Source of the DNA: DASXHD01 sp036488725
Lineage (GTDB): Bacteria; Myxococcota_A; Polyangia; Polyangiales; Polyangiaceae
Length of the DNA: 64,000 nucleotides
Assembly: GCA_036488725.1 (NCBI GenBank)
Contig: DASXHD010000101.1
Location: forward strand, 77,595 to 141,594
Direction: 5' to 3'
The notes beneath the pieces are model-generated. The model had not been told where the DNA came from and ran no database searches. It saw only the letters and a program-made list of their open reading frames with translations. Numbering within the stretch: the first letter of the stretch is position 1; the number at the start of each line of letters is the position of its first letter. This document shows, piece by piece, positions 1-7,600 of this stretch. The translations under genes and the position numbers were made by a program.

Positions 1-1
1 G

Positions 2-1747
2 TTCCTCCGCTCGTTCGGCGTGACGATGGCATTCGCGATCGCCGTCTCGATGCTCGTCTCGTTCTCGCTCACGCCGATGATGTCTTCGCGTTGGCTCAAA
101 GAGGCCGAGGCTAATTACAAGACGCTCGGCCAGCGCGTCGTCGACCGGTTTTATCGGCCGATCGAACGCGTCTATGGCGGCGTGCTCGCATTCTTGATGA
201 AGCGCCGCTGGATCGTCGTCATCGCCGCGCTCGCGACGCTCGGCTCCTGCGCGCCGCTCGCGATGAAGGCGAACAAGGGCTTTTTGCCGGTCAACGACGA
301 AGCACGTTACCAAGTTACCGTGCGCACGCCCGAGGGCACGTCGCTCGAAGAGACCAAGATCGCGACCGAGCGCATCGCGCGCGACATCCGCCAGAACCCG
401 AACGTGAAGCTCACCGTGACGACCGTCGGCGACGACGCCGCGCACACGCACAACCTCGCGACGGTCTACGTGCTCCTCTCGCCGCCGGAGACGCGAACGG
501 TCACGCAGAACGACATGATGGACTGGACGCGAAAGAACGTCCTCGCCAAGCAGCCGAAGAATTACCGCATCCAGGCGGGCGAGGTTCCGCTCTTCGGCGG
601 CGGCGGCTTCTCGACGGCGCGCGTGCAGTACACCGTGCGCGGACCGGATTTGAAGCGCCTCGAGGACATCGCGAACGACGTCGTCGCCAAGATGAAGAAG
701 GTGCCCGGCGCGGTCGACGTCGACTCTTCGCTCATCGTCGGCAAGCCGGAGATCGGCGTGTACATCGATCGTCAGCGCGCGGCCGACCTCGGCGTCCAGC
801 CGTCGGACATCGCCAACGCGCTCCGGCTGCTCGTTCAGGGCGAGCAAGTCTCGAACTACGAAGAGCACGGCGAGGAGTACGAAGTGCACGTCCGCGCGGC
901 GCCCAAGTACCGCGCCGACGAAGAGGGTCTGCGCCTCCTCACGGTTCCGTCGGCGAAGCTCGGCTACGTCGCGCTCGCAGACGTCGTGAAGCTCGGGCGC
1001 GCGACCGGCCCGTCGCGCATCGACCGGCTGAATCGCGAGCGCCAAGTCACCCTCCTCGCGAACGCCGCGCCGGGTTACGGCGACGGGCAAATCGCCGCCG
1101 AAATGAAGAAGATCATCGAAGGCGAGCACCTCGGCGCGGGCTACGAAGGCGCGCCGACGGGCCAGACGCGCGAGATGGCGCGCGTCTTCAAGGCGTTCAT
1201 CTTCGCGCTCATTCTCTCGTTCGTCTTCATGTACCTCGTGCTCGCGGCGCAGTTCGAGTCGTGGCTGCACCCGATCACGATCTTGCTCTCGCTGCCGCTG
1301 ACGCTGCCGTTCGCGTTTCTCAGCATCATCGTCTTCAAGCAAGCGATCGACATTTATTCGGTGCTCGGCATCCTCGTGCTCTTCGGCGTGGTGAAGAAGA
1401 ACGCGATTTTGCAGATCGACCACACCAACCAGCTGCGCGCGGCGGGGATGAACCGGCTCGACGCGATCCTCCACGCGAACCGCGATCGTCTGCGGCCCAT
1501 CTTGATGACGACGGCGGCCTTCGTCGCCGGCATGATCCCGCTCGTGATGTCGCGCGGCGTCGGCTCGGGGTTCAATCGCGCGACGGCGGGCGTCGTCGTC
1601 GGCGGGCAGATCCTCTCGCTCTTCCTCACGCTCGTGGCGACGCCGGTCGCGTATTCGTTCTTCGACGACCTCGCCGCGTTCTTGCGCCGTCTCTTCCGCA
1701 TGAAGCCGGCCGAGTACGGCGAGCCCGCGGCGAACCCCGCCGAGTGA
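2..1747 (+). CDS. RND efflux transporter, C-terminal part (HAE1/AcrB type)
   Basis: Inner-membrane pump subunit of a tripartite efflux system, driven by the proton gradient. The reading frame is open from base 2, so the gene is cut by the window edge and roughly its N-terminal 40-45% is missing. What remains starts in a transmembrane segment (GVTMAFAIAVSMLVSFSLTP), passes through the second periplasmic porter loop (about residues 75-390), and ends in a membrane block with motifs typical of the family, such as VLAAQFESW, VVKKNAILQIDHTN and RLRPILMTT. The short tail is normal for the family. Only 3 bp separate its stop from the convergent lipoprotein gene. The substrate cannot be told from sequence; HAE1-type pumps usually export hydrophobic or amphiphilic compounds. 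Confidence 0.93.
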   Translation, partial: FLRSFGVTMAFAIAVSMLVSFSLTPMMSSRWLKEAEANYKTLGQRVVDRFYRPIERVYGGVLAFLMKRRWIVVIAALATLGSCAPLAMKANKGFLPVNDEARYQVTVRTPEGTSLEETKIATERIARDIRQNPNVKLTVTTVGDDAAHTHNLATVYVLLSPPETRTVTQNDMMDWTRKNVLAKQPKNYRIQAGEVPLFGGGGFSTARVQYTVRGPDLKRLEDIANDVVAKMKKVPGAVDVDSSLIVGKPEIGVYIDRQRAADLGVQPSDIANALRLLVQGEQVSNYEEHGEEYEVHVRAAPKYRADEEGLRLLTVPSAKLGYVALADVVKLGRATGPSRIDRLNRERQVTLLANAAPGYGDGQIAAEMKKIIEGEHLGAGYEGAPTGQTREMARVFKAFIFALILSFVFMYLVLAAQFESWLHPITILLSLPLTLPFAFLSIIVFKQAIDIYSVLGILVLFGVVKKNAILQIDHTNQLRAAGMNRLDAILHANRDRLRPILMTTAAFVAGMIPLVMSRGVGSGFNRATAGVVVGGQILSLFLTLVATPVAYSFFDDLAAFLRRLFRMKPAEYGEPAANPAE

Positions 1748-1750
1748 CGT

Positions 1751-2611
1751 TCAATCGCACCGCGCCAAAGTGAGCGGCCCGAGGTCCTTGGGCCGCGCGC
1801 CGAGCTCGCGCGTCTCGAGCGTCGGGACGTCGCACTCGACCAAGACGACCTGGTGGACGCGCCCATCGACGACCGCCGACTCAAGCCGCGTCGCGCGCCA
1901 CGGGATCCACGCCGGGCGACCGTCGTCGCAGACGACCGGCGCGTACGTCCGCCTGAATCGATAGAGCGCCTCCGCATTGGTGACGAAGACGCGCTCGACC
2001 GCGACCGTGCAGCGCGGCGCCAGCGCGGCGAGCGCCGCCGCGCGACGCGTTTGCTGGCCCTCGAGACCGGTCCATTTCACGCCGAGCGCCTCGTCGAGAT
2101 CCTGCTCGACCCGCGCGAGATCTTCCGCGGCCCACGCCGGCGTCTCCGCCGTCGTCTCGACGACCCGGACGACCGCGCGCTCGCGAGCCTCGCCGTCTTT
2201 CAAGCTCATGGCGAAGCGCCGCCGTTGCTCTTCGAGCGACGCGAGTGGGACGAGCTCGCCGCCGATTTGGGCCGCGCGCGCTTCCGCGTCGCCGCGATCG
2301 CGAAAGAGCCCGGCGAACACTCCGATTCCGCGCACGCGTGGATCGGCGGCCGGGATGACGTCGAACGACTCGGCGAAAGGATACCCATCGCCCGCCGGCA
2401 TGGCGCGCAGGGCTCGCTCGGCCGCGCGCGGATCGCTCGTGCGCATCGTGACCACGGCGAAGCGCGGCGCCTCGGTGCACGCGTCCTCGAGGTACGGGTC
2501 GAAGCCGCACGGGCCAGCGGGGAGGCGAGCCGCAAGCGGAGCGGGCGCGCGCACGGTCATCGTCGGCGCGTGCGCGCAAGCGGTGAGCACGACGAGCGCA
2601 GCCGTTCGCAT
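1751..2611 (-). CDS. Putative lipoprotein with SPOR-like region
   Basis: Hypothetical lipoprotein of 286 residues. I chose the ATG at 2611 because it gives a lipoprotein signal peptide, MRTAALVVLTAC, with lipobox LTAC. The same frame stays open upstream, but there it is only the shadow of the SRPBCC gene. After the signal come a segment resembling a sporulation-related (SPOR-like) repeat (about residues 30-130, with RFAVVTMRTSDPRAAERALR) and a C-terminal half with no family I recognise. A peptidoglycan-related or envelope role is a guess. It follows the ArsR/SRPBCC pair on the same strand after 35 bp and ends 3 bp from the RND gene. Confidence 0.72.
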   Translation of the reverse strand: MRTAALVVLTACAHAPTMTVRAPAPLAARLPAGPCGFDPYLEDACTEAPRFAVVTMRTSDPRAAERALRAMPAGDGYPFAESFDVIPAADPRVRGIGVFAGLFRDRGDAEARAAQIGGELVPLASLEEQRRRFAMSLKDGEARERAVVRVVETTAETPAWAAEDLARVEQDLDEALGVKWTGLEGQQTRRAAALAALAPRCTVAVERVFVTNAEALYRFRRTYAPVVCDDGRPAWIPWRATRLESAVVDGRVHQVVLVECDVPTLETRELGARPKDLGPLTLARCD

Positions 2612-2646
2612 GCGTCGTTCTACGTGGCAGCGCGGTGCGAGGATCC

Positions 2647-3405
2647 CTACCGCCCGAGGACGACGCGCGGCATCGGCAAGACTTCGTAGCGCATGCCGAT
2701 CGCGTGACGAATCGCCGGGTCCTCCCGCGCGAGCTTCTCGATGGCGCCGTCGTCGTCGACGCTCACGATCGCGACGCCCCAGCCGCCGTTCGGGTCGGCG
2801 ACCGGTCCGAAAGCGATGGCGGTCCCGCGATCGGCCTGACCGGTCCAATAACCGACGTGCTCGATCATCGCGCGCCGCTCGCTCTCGCTCATGTCGACGG
2901 CGAACGACGCGCGCGGCGGAATGAGCCGCAGCAAAAAATGTTTCTTCGCGCTCTTCGCCGCCGCGCCGGCGAACGCGTCGAGCCCGAGCTGCCAACCGCC
3001 CTTCGAATCGAACGAAGCGCGAAGCTCGCCCTCGCGCGCGCCGTACCGCTCGAGGTGCTTGTGCTCGAGCTCGACGCGCGTGCGCTTCTCGCCCTCCGCG
3101 ACGAAGCGGATCTCGACCTCGGTCTCGAACGCCGCGTCGAACTTGAAGTCGGCGTCGAGCTGCCACGCGAGCACGACGCGGCCCGGCGGATCCCAGGCGA
3201 GCACGCGGCCCCAGTCGCACTCTTTGCCGTCGGCGCCGCGCTCGGCCCAACGCCCGCCGGCGCGCGGCTCGAGCACGATCGACTCGAGCGGCGCGTTGCC
3301 GATGTGATGATCCGACGGCCACCAGAGAGCCATGCGGTCGGTGAAGACGCGAAAGGCGACGTCCTGCGACGCCGCGACCGAAATTGATTTTTTGACCGAG
3401 CTCAT
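2647..3405 (-). CDS. SRPBCC (AHSA1-like) and YCII domain fusion protein
   Basis: A 252-residue cytoplasmic protein with two small-ligand-type domains. Residues about 1-150 resemble the AHSA1/SRPBCC fold (MSSVKKSISVAASQDVAFRVF, with the typical ALWWPSDHH and EPRAGGRW stretches). Residues about 165-250 resemble a YCII domain (HVGYWTGQ ... AFGPVADPNGGWGVAIV). The ATG at 3405 is chosen because it overlaps the ArsR stop codon by 4 bp (ATGA), the usual sign of translational coupling; the frame is open further upstream but runs into the ArsR gene. ArsR-SRPBCC pairs are common in bacteria and the regulator probably controls this gene. The enzymatic role, if any, is unknown. Confidence 0.85.
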   Translation of the reverse strand: MSSVKKSISVAASQDVAFRVFTDRMALWWPSDHHIGNAPLESIVLEPRAGGRWAERGADGKECDWGRVLAWDPPGRVVLAWQLDADFKFDAAFETEVEIRFVAEGEKRTRVELEHKHLERYGAREGELRASFDSKGGWQLGLDAFAGAAAKSAKKHFLLRLIPPRASFAVDMSESERRAMIEHVGYWTGQADRGTAIAFGPVADPNGGWGVAIVSVDDDGAIEKLAREDPAIRHAIGMRYEVLPMPRVVLGR

Positions 3406-3725
3406 GACTTGTCTTTCTCCCGTTGGGCCGTCTCCGCCGCTTCTTTGAACGCGCCGAGCGCGCGGTCCCAGAAGCGGTCGAGCCATTTGCGAAGCGCCTC
3501 GAGGCCCGCCGCCTCGACCTCGTAGTAGTTCCGTGTCCCCTCGCTGCGCACGCGCACGAGGCGCGCTTCTCGGAGGACCTTGAGATGCTGCGAGACCGCC
3601 GGCCGGCTGACCGGCAGGCCGTCGGCGATCTCGGCGACCGAGCGCGGACCGCGCGCGAGTCGTTCGAAAATCGCGCGGCGCGTGGCGTCGCCGAGGGCGT
3701 CGAGCTGTAATTGGTTAGCGCTCAC
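3402..3725 (-). CDS. ArsR-family transcriptional regulator
   Basis: A 107-residue winged-helix repressor with the ArsR pattern: LDALGDATRRAIFERLARGP at the start, the recognition helix region VSRPAVSQHLKVLREARLV, and a wing, GTRNYYEV. No Cys-based metal site is visible, so it is probably of the group that senses something other than metal, or has no ligand. It is the first gene of a two-gene unit with the SRPBCC-YCII protein, overlapping it by 4 bp. The region just upstream (about 3720-3755) is unusually AT-rich for this DNA, with the imperfect repeats TTACCGTAAGCTAACACTTA, and may hold its promoter and operator. Confidence 0.93.
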   Translation of the reverse strand: MSANQLQLDALGDATRRAIFERLARGPRSVAEIADGLPVSRPAVSQHLKVLREARLVRVRSEGTRNYYEVEAAGLEALRKWLDRFWDRALGAFKEAAETAQREKDKS

Positions 3726-3752
3726 TTACCGTAAGCTAACACTTACTATTGC
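3720..3752. promoter_or_regulatory. Candidate promoter/operator of the arsR unit
   Basis: Short AT-rich stretch directly upstream of and touching the arsR start. It contains inverted and direct copies of a TTAGCG/AAGCTAA-like element (GGTTAGCGCTCACTTACCG, then TAAGCTAACACTTACTA). ArsR repressors often bind such elements beside their own start. It also lies just ahead of the divergent endonuclease V gene. The call rests on base composition and repeats only. Confidence 0.4.
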
Positions 3753-3780
3753 GGCGTCAAGTCCGGAGTATGCTCCAAGC

Positions 3781-4272
3781 GTGATCGTCGCATTCGACGT
3801 GCACTACGGCGAGCGCTCGGCGCGCGTGGGATGCGTCGGGTTTCACGCATGGGACGAAGCCGCGCCCGCGTTCGAGCGCGCCGTCGCGGTGCCCGGCGCG
3901 CCGGCGCCTTACGAGCCGGGCAACTTCTACTTGCGCGAGCTGCCCGCGCTGCTCGCCGCGGTTCGCGCGCTCCCCGAGCGCCCGGCCGTGATCGTGGTGG
4001 ACGCGTACGTCTCGCTCGGGGCACGGCCCGGGCTCGGCGGCCACCTCTTCGAAGCGCTCGATCGCGCCGTCCCCGTGATCGGCGTGGCGAAGAGCGAATT
4101 CCACGGCTCGTCCGCCGCGCGCGTCGTCCGCGGCGCGAGCAAGAAACCGCTCTTCGTGAGTGCGGCCGGCATCCCGCAGGATATCGCCGCAGCGCACGTC
4201 CGCGCGATGCACGGCGCGCATCGCGTCCCGACCCTCCTCGCGCGCGCCGATCGCCTCGCGCGCGGCGCCTGA
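3781..4272 (+). CDS. nfi: Compact endonuclease V-like protein
   Basis: Resembles endonuclease V, which nicks DNA (or RNA) 3' of deaminated adenine (inosine). The predicted start is GTG at 3781, giving 163 residues, well short of the usual 220 or so; the N-terminal helix and the C-terminal tail are missing. The metal-binding triad is in place: D6 in FDVHY, E53 in LRELPALL and D74 in VIVVDAY, with spacings of 47 and 21 that match the 46 and 21 of the Thermotoga maritima enzyme. The usual DGxGxxHPR segment is changed to DAYVSLGARPG, and PVIGVAKSEF follows as expected. Its stop abuts that of the convergent MarR gene. Confidence 0.8.
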   Translation: MIVAFDVHYGERSARVGCVGFHAWDEAAPAFERAVAVPGAPAPYEPGNFYLRELPALLAAVRALPERPAVIVVDAYVSLGARPGLGGHLFEALDRAVPVIGVAKSEFHGSSAARVVRGASKKPLFVSAAGIPQDIAAAHVRAMHGAHRVPTLLARADRLARGA

Positions 4273-4707
4273 CTATTTCGCGAGCGCCGCGAGCCCGCGC
4301 CGAACCGCGCCGGCGTCCGCGATGCCGCGTTCGAGGCGCGTGTGCTCGCGCCGCCAAATCGGAACGGCCTTCGCGAGGAGAGCGTGCCCTTTGGCCGTGA
4401 GCACGATGCGTCGCGTGCGAGCGTCGGTCGCATCCGCCTTCACCGCGACGAGCCCGCGCCGGACGAGCGGCTTGAGCGCCGCCGTCAACGTCGTCCGATC
4501 CGCCGCCAAGAGCTCGGCCACCTCGCCGAGCATCGGCGGCGCTGCGCGGTTCAGCGCGTTCAAGAGCGAGAACTGTTCGTTGGTCACCCCGACCGCGCGG
4601 AACGCCGCATCGAAACGCCGCCCGAGCGCGCGCGCCGCCCGCTGCGCAGCGAAGCACAAGCAAGTGTCCTTCACCGAAAGAGTCGTTTCGCGCGCGGCGC
4701 GTGGCAT
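4273..4707 (-). CDS. MarR-family transcriptional regulator
   Basis: A 144-residue MarR-type winged-helix regulator (VTNEQFSLLNALNRA, then the recognition region LLAADRTTLTAALKPLVRRGLV, wing DARTRRIVLT). It has two Cys near the N-terminus (LCFA), which could sense oxidants or electrophiles, though this is not shown by the sequence. It is transcribed divergently from a VOC-family protein gene with only 26 bp between the start codons. A 20-bp near-perfect palindrome fills that gap, so it very likely represses both itself and the VOC gene. Confidence 0.93.
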   Translation of the reverse strand: MPRAARETTLSVKDTCLCFAAQRAARALGRRFDAAFRAVGVTNEQFSLLNALNRAAPPMLGEVAELLAADRTTLTAALKPLVRRGLVAVKADATDARTRRIVLTAKGHALLAKAVPIWRREHTRLERGIADAGAVRRGLAALAK

Positions 4708-4715
4708 GGCGACAA

Positions 4716-4735
4716 ATAGGTTGACATCAACCTAT
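4716..4735. promoter_or_regulatory. Palindromic MarR operator
   Basis: ATAGGTTGACATCAACCTAT: two perfect 9-bp arms (ATAGGTTGA and TCAACCTAT) around a CA centre. The size and the position between divergent marR and effector genes fit a MarR dimer site. It starts 9 bp from the marR start codon and overlaps the first two bases of the ATG at 4734 of the VOC gene, so a bound dimer would block initiation in both directions. Confidence 0.85.
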
Positions 4736-5522
4736 GATCCGCGCAATTCCATTGCGCATGCAGGGCAACTTCTTTTGGTACGACCTCATGACCACCGACA
4801 CCGTGGCCGCCGCGAAGTTCTATGGCGCCGTCGTCGGCTGGGGAACGAAGGACTCGGGCAGCAACGATTACACGCTCTTCACGATCGACGGCGCCGGCCT
4901 CCTCGGCCTCATGCCGATGCCGAAAGAAATGTCCGACGCAGGCGCGAAGCCTTGCTGGCTCGGCTACGTCCGGGTCGACGACGTCGACGCCGCCGCCGCG
5001 CGGATCGAAAAGCTCGGCGGCAAAATGATGCGCCCGCCGACGCTCGTGCCGGACATCATCCGCTTTTGCCCGGTCACCGATCCGCACGGCGCCGGCTTCA
5101 TGATCGCGAAGCCGATGCCCGGCGGCGCGCTCCCGAAGCTCCCGCCCCATCACGTCGGCACGGTCGGCTGGCGCGAGCTCTACGCCGGCGATGGCGCCAA
5201 GGCGTTCGCCTTCTACTCCGAGGCGTTCGGCTGGACGCGCGGCGACACGGTCGACATGGGCCCGATGGGCATCTACCAACTCTTCAAGACCCCCGGTGAC
5301 GGTGACGTCGTCGGCGGCATCATGACGAAGCCGCCGCACGCGCCGATGGCCTACTGGAGCTACTACTTCAACGTCGAAGCGCTCGACGCGGCCGCCAAGC
5401 GCGTCGCCGACCACGGCGGAAAAATCCTCCACGGCCCCGTGGAGGTCCCGGGCGGCTCCTGGATCGTGCAGTGTGCCGACCCCCAAGGCGCCATCTTCGC
5501 CCTCATCGCCCCGAAGAGGTAA
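4734..5522 (+). CDS. VOC-family protein with two glyoxalase-like domains
   Basis: A 262-residue protein made of two vicinal-oxygen-chelate (glyoxalase/bleomycin-resistance/dioxygenase) units. The first spans about residues 9-125 (GNFFWYDLMTTDTVAAAKFY), the second about 140-260 (VGWRELYAGDGAKAFAFY ... WIVQCADPQGAIFALIAPKR). Such proteins bind or modify small toxic molecules. Two starts are possible: ATG at 4734 lies inside the operator and has no Shine-Dalgarno sequence, while ATG at 4758 gives MQGNFFWYDL, closer to how homologues begin. I list the longer form. The divergent MarR protein probably controls it, suggesting a ligand-induced detoxification pair. Confidence 0.9.
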   Translation: MIRAIPLRMQGNFFWYDLMTTDTVAAAKFYGAVVGWGTKDSGSNDYTLFTIDGAGLLGLMPMPKEMSDAGAKPCWLGYVRVDDVDAAAARIEKLGGKMMRPPTLVPDIIRFCPVTDPHGAGFMIAKPMPGGALPKLPPHHVGTVGWRELYAGDGAKAFAFYSEAFGWTRGDTVDMGPMGIYQLFKTPGDGDVVGGIMTKPPHAPMAYWSYYFNVEALDAAAKRVADHGGKILHGPVEVPGGSWIVQCADPQGAIFALIAPKR

Positions 5523-5600
5523 CGGCCCGGCCGGCCCCGGCCGGCCCCAACCTGGCCCGGCCACCCCCTCGAGACTGCCTTGCGTTCGGATCCGAACGCG
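5523..5600. repeat. GGCC-rich intergenic repeat, possible terminator
   Basis: After the VOC stop there is a run of CGGCCGGCCCC-type units (about 5524-5562). They can fold into strong GC hairpins but no T-tract follows. A factor-independent terminator is possible though not typical. The rest of the gap to 5670 holds only the ribosome-binding region of the next gene. Confidence 0.35.
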
Positions 5601-5670
5601 AGGCCCCCCAAAAACGCATGGATGGTGGGAATGGCATGCGGGGTGCCTTGCGGGGAGGCGGAGGTGGGGT

Positions 5671-6204
5671 GTGGATCAAGTTTTCTTTTCGTTGAAGCGG
5701 GCGCATCACGCGAGTTTGAAGTTCATGCGGCCGCTGCTCGCCGACTTCGGGCTCACGCCGGCGCGGTTCGACTTCCTCGCGGCGGTCGAGATCGATTGCA
5801 CCCAGTCCGGCGTGCAACGCTCGTTGGGGCTGGCGCGCTCGACGGTTTGCGAGATGGTCGCTCGCCTCGAGGAGCTCGGGTTCGTCTGGCGCATGAAGTT
5901 TCGACGCACCCTGATGATCTTCGTGACCAAGAAGGCCAAGGCGTTTTTCCAGCGCGCGCGCGAGGCGCTCGTCAACAGCGGCTTCGTGCCGACGACCGTC
6001 GATGACCTCGTCACCTTCGACGACGTCGAGCGCGACACCTTCGTGGGACGCAACGCCGTCGAGGAGATTTGCGGAATGATTCGCTGCGCGTTCGGCGATC
6101 GCGCGCGCGGCGAGCTCTACTTGTGGCACCCCGACGAGTACCTCGACGCGCTCGAGTACGGACCGTTCGTCTTCAGCACCAACGAATGCGCACCCGATAC
6201 GTAA
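5671..6204 (+). CDS. MarR-like winged-helix protein
   Basis: A 177-residue protein with a MarR-like DNA-binding fold: an N-terminal helix (FFSLKRAHHASLKFMRPLL), then GLTPARFDFLAAVE, a recognition region QRSLGLARSTVCEMVARLEELGFV, and a wing. The GTG at 5671 is chosen because a good Shine-Dalgarno sequence (GGAGGTGG, 5660-5667) sits in front of it; longer versions of the frame run back into the VOC gene and a low-complexity Pro/Arg segment. The C-terminal 60 residues (DVERDTFVGRNAVEEICGMI onward) are not typical of MarR. Its 3' end overlaps the convergent DUF4139 gene by 32 bp. Ligand and targets are unknown. Confidence 0.75.
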   Translation: MDQVFFSLKRAHHASLKFMRPLLADFGLTPARFDFLAAVEIDCTQSGVQRSLGLARSTVCEMVARLEELGFVWRMKFRRTLMIFVTKKAKAFFQRAREALVNSGFVPTTVDDLVTFDDVERDTFVGRNAVEEICGMIRCAFGDRARGELYLWHPDEYLDALEYGPFVFSTNECAPDT

Positions 6205-7600
6205 TCTTCACCGTGCCGCGCGCTGGGATGCGCGGCGTGAACGTGAAGGTGCTGCTGTCCTTTTTCACGTGCGGCATGCTCTCTTGCGTGATTTCCCAGT
6301 CGCCGCCGACCGGCTCGTAGTCTTCGACCTCGACCGGCGTGTCCTTGTGGTTGCGCAGCGAGATTTCCCACGCGCTCTCCGAGACGCACGTGCCGAGCGA
6401 TTTCCACTCCATTTGCTTGCGGTCGCCGACCACGTCGAACGCTTCGCCCATCTTCACGCGGACTTTTTCGTCGCGCGGCGTGTGATCGATGTTGTCCTCG
6501 CCGATGAACTGCTTCGCGCCGCTCTTGTCGGCTTTGTAGACGCGCACCGTGCCTTTCGGCAGCGGCATGCCCATGTGGTTCGCTTCGTTATTTTGGATGT
6601 CGAGGTAGACGCCGACTTTTTGGTTCGTGACGACTTGCCCGTAGTTGCCGCGGAAGTAGTAGGCGGCACCGAAGAAGATGAGCTTCTTCTGGATGTGGAT
6701 GTCGTGCGCTTCGAGCAGCGTGACTTGCTTCTGCTCGGCGTTGAGGAGATTCGTCGGACGCTCGAGCGTGTAGAGGTGGTACTCGAAGAAGCTCTCTTCG
6801 CGGAATCCGGCGCCGCCCGTCGCCGCCGCGGTCGCCGCGGGCATGTCGCCGCGACGTTGATAGGCGTTGACGCGTTGCACGTCGCCCGCGACGAGCTTCA
6901 GCTTGGCGTTCGCGTAGCTCGTGCCGGTCGTGTTGTTGAGCGTCACCCAGCCGACCAAGTCGCCGGCGGTGTCCGCGTCGTTGATGACGAGAACGTAGTC
7001 GGCCGACCAGCCGAGGTTTTGCGTGAGATACGTGACCTCGACTTTTTGGCGCCCGCTCCCGTCGACGAGCCAGACGAGCGTCGGCTGCGCGATGAGGTTG
7101 TCGGGAATCGACGGAAACGCGATACGCCCCGGGAAATCGTAGGTGATCTCTCCGTTGATGCGCATCACGGTGCCTTGCGCGACCGACAGCACCTCGGCGT
7201 CGTAGACGTCGTCGCGGCCGGTGTGCTCGTTCCAGCGGTAAATTTTTACCTTTTTACCAACGTACTTTTCGAGCAGCTTCTGCGGCGAGAGCAAATCGTA
7301 GCGGTAGTTTTGCTCGAGCACGTGGAGCTGGCCGCCGAGCGACTTGATGGCGACGGTTTGCGCCTCGATGTTTTGGCTCACGTCGGCGAACTCGAGCTCG
7401 GTGCGGCCCGCGGGCATGTCGATGTCGCGGACTTCGCGCACGAGGCCGAAGTTCTGGTTGTAGACGGTGATGCCGACCTCGGAGCGCTGCGCGCTCGTCG
7501 ACTTCGCCCGCGCGACGCGCGGCTGCGCCTGCTGCGCGAGGAGCGGCGCCGAGAGCGCAATGAGCGAGGCCGCGGCCAAAGCGAACTTACGTTTCATCAT
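6173..7600 (-). CDS. DUF4139 domain protein, exported
   Basis: A 475-residue DUF4139-family protein with a type I signal peptide (MMKRKFALAAASLIALSAPLLAQ). It is a close paralogue of the gene just upstream, sharing GITVYNQNFGLVREVRDIDM, LEQNYRYDLLSPQKLLEKY, DNLIAQPTLVWL and FFEYHLYTLERPT. Function is unknown in the family; the sequence looks like an all-beta, cell-envelope protein. Start choice: the ATG at 7600 overlaps the upstream stop by one base (TGATG) and has GAGGTGG eight bases ahead, so it is translationally coupled; a second ATG follows at once. The protein ends in RVRIRWC, with a cysteine as last residue, exactly as in its paralogue. Confidence 0.88.
   Translation of the reverse strand: MMKRKFALAAASLIALSAPLLAQQAQPRVARAKSTSAQRSEVGITVYNQNFGLVREVRDIDMPAGRTELEFADVSQNIEAQTVAIKSLGGQLHVLEQNYRYDLLSPQKLLEKYVGKKVKIYRWNEHTGRDDVYDAEVLSVAQGTVMRINGEITYDFPGRIAFPSIPDNLIAQPTLVWLVDGSGRQKVEVTYLTQNLGWSADYVLVINDADTAGDLVGWVTLNNTTGTSYANAKLKLVAGDVQRVNAYQRRGDMPAATAAATGGAGFREESFFEYHLYTLERPTNLLNAEQKQVTLLEAHDIHIQKKLIFFGAAYYFRGNYGQVVTNQKVGVYLDIQNNEANHMGMPLPKGTVRVYKADKSGAKQFIGEDNIDHTPRDEKVRVKMGEAFDVVGDRKQMEWKSLGTCVSESAWEISLRNHKDTPVEVEDYEPVGGDWEITQESMPHVKKDSSTFTFTPRIPARGTVKITYRVRIRWC

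Noticed and set aside
1751..3322. 523-residue version of the SPOR-like lipoprotein gene
   Set aside because: The first 237 residues are Arg-rich shadow of the SRPBCC gene; the true start at 2611 gives a lipobox.
5523..5600. CRISPR-like repeats in the GGCC-rich gap
   Set aside because: The units are short, irregular and without spacers; they are GC hairpin sequence.
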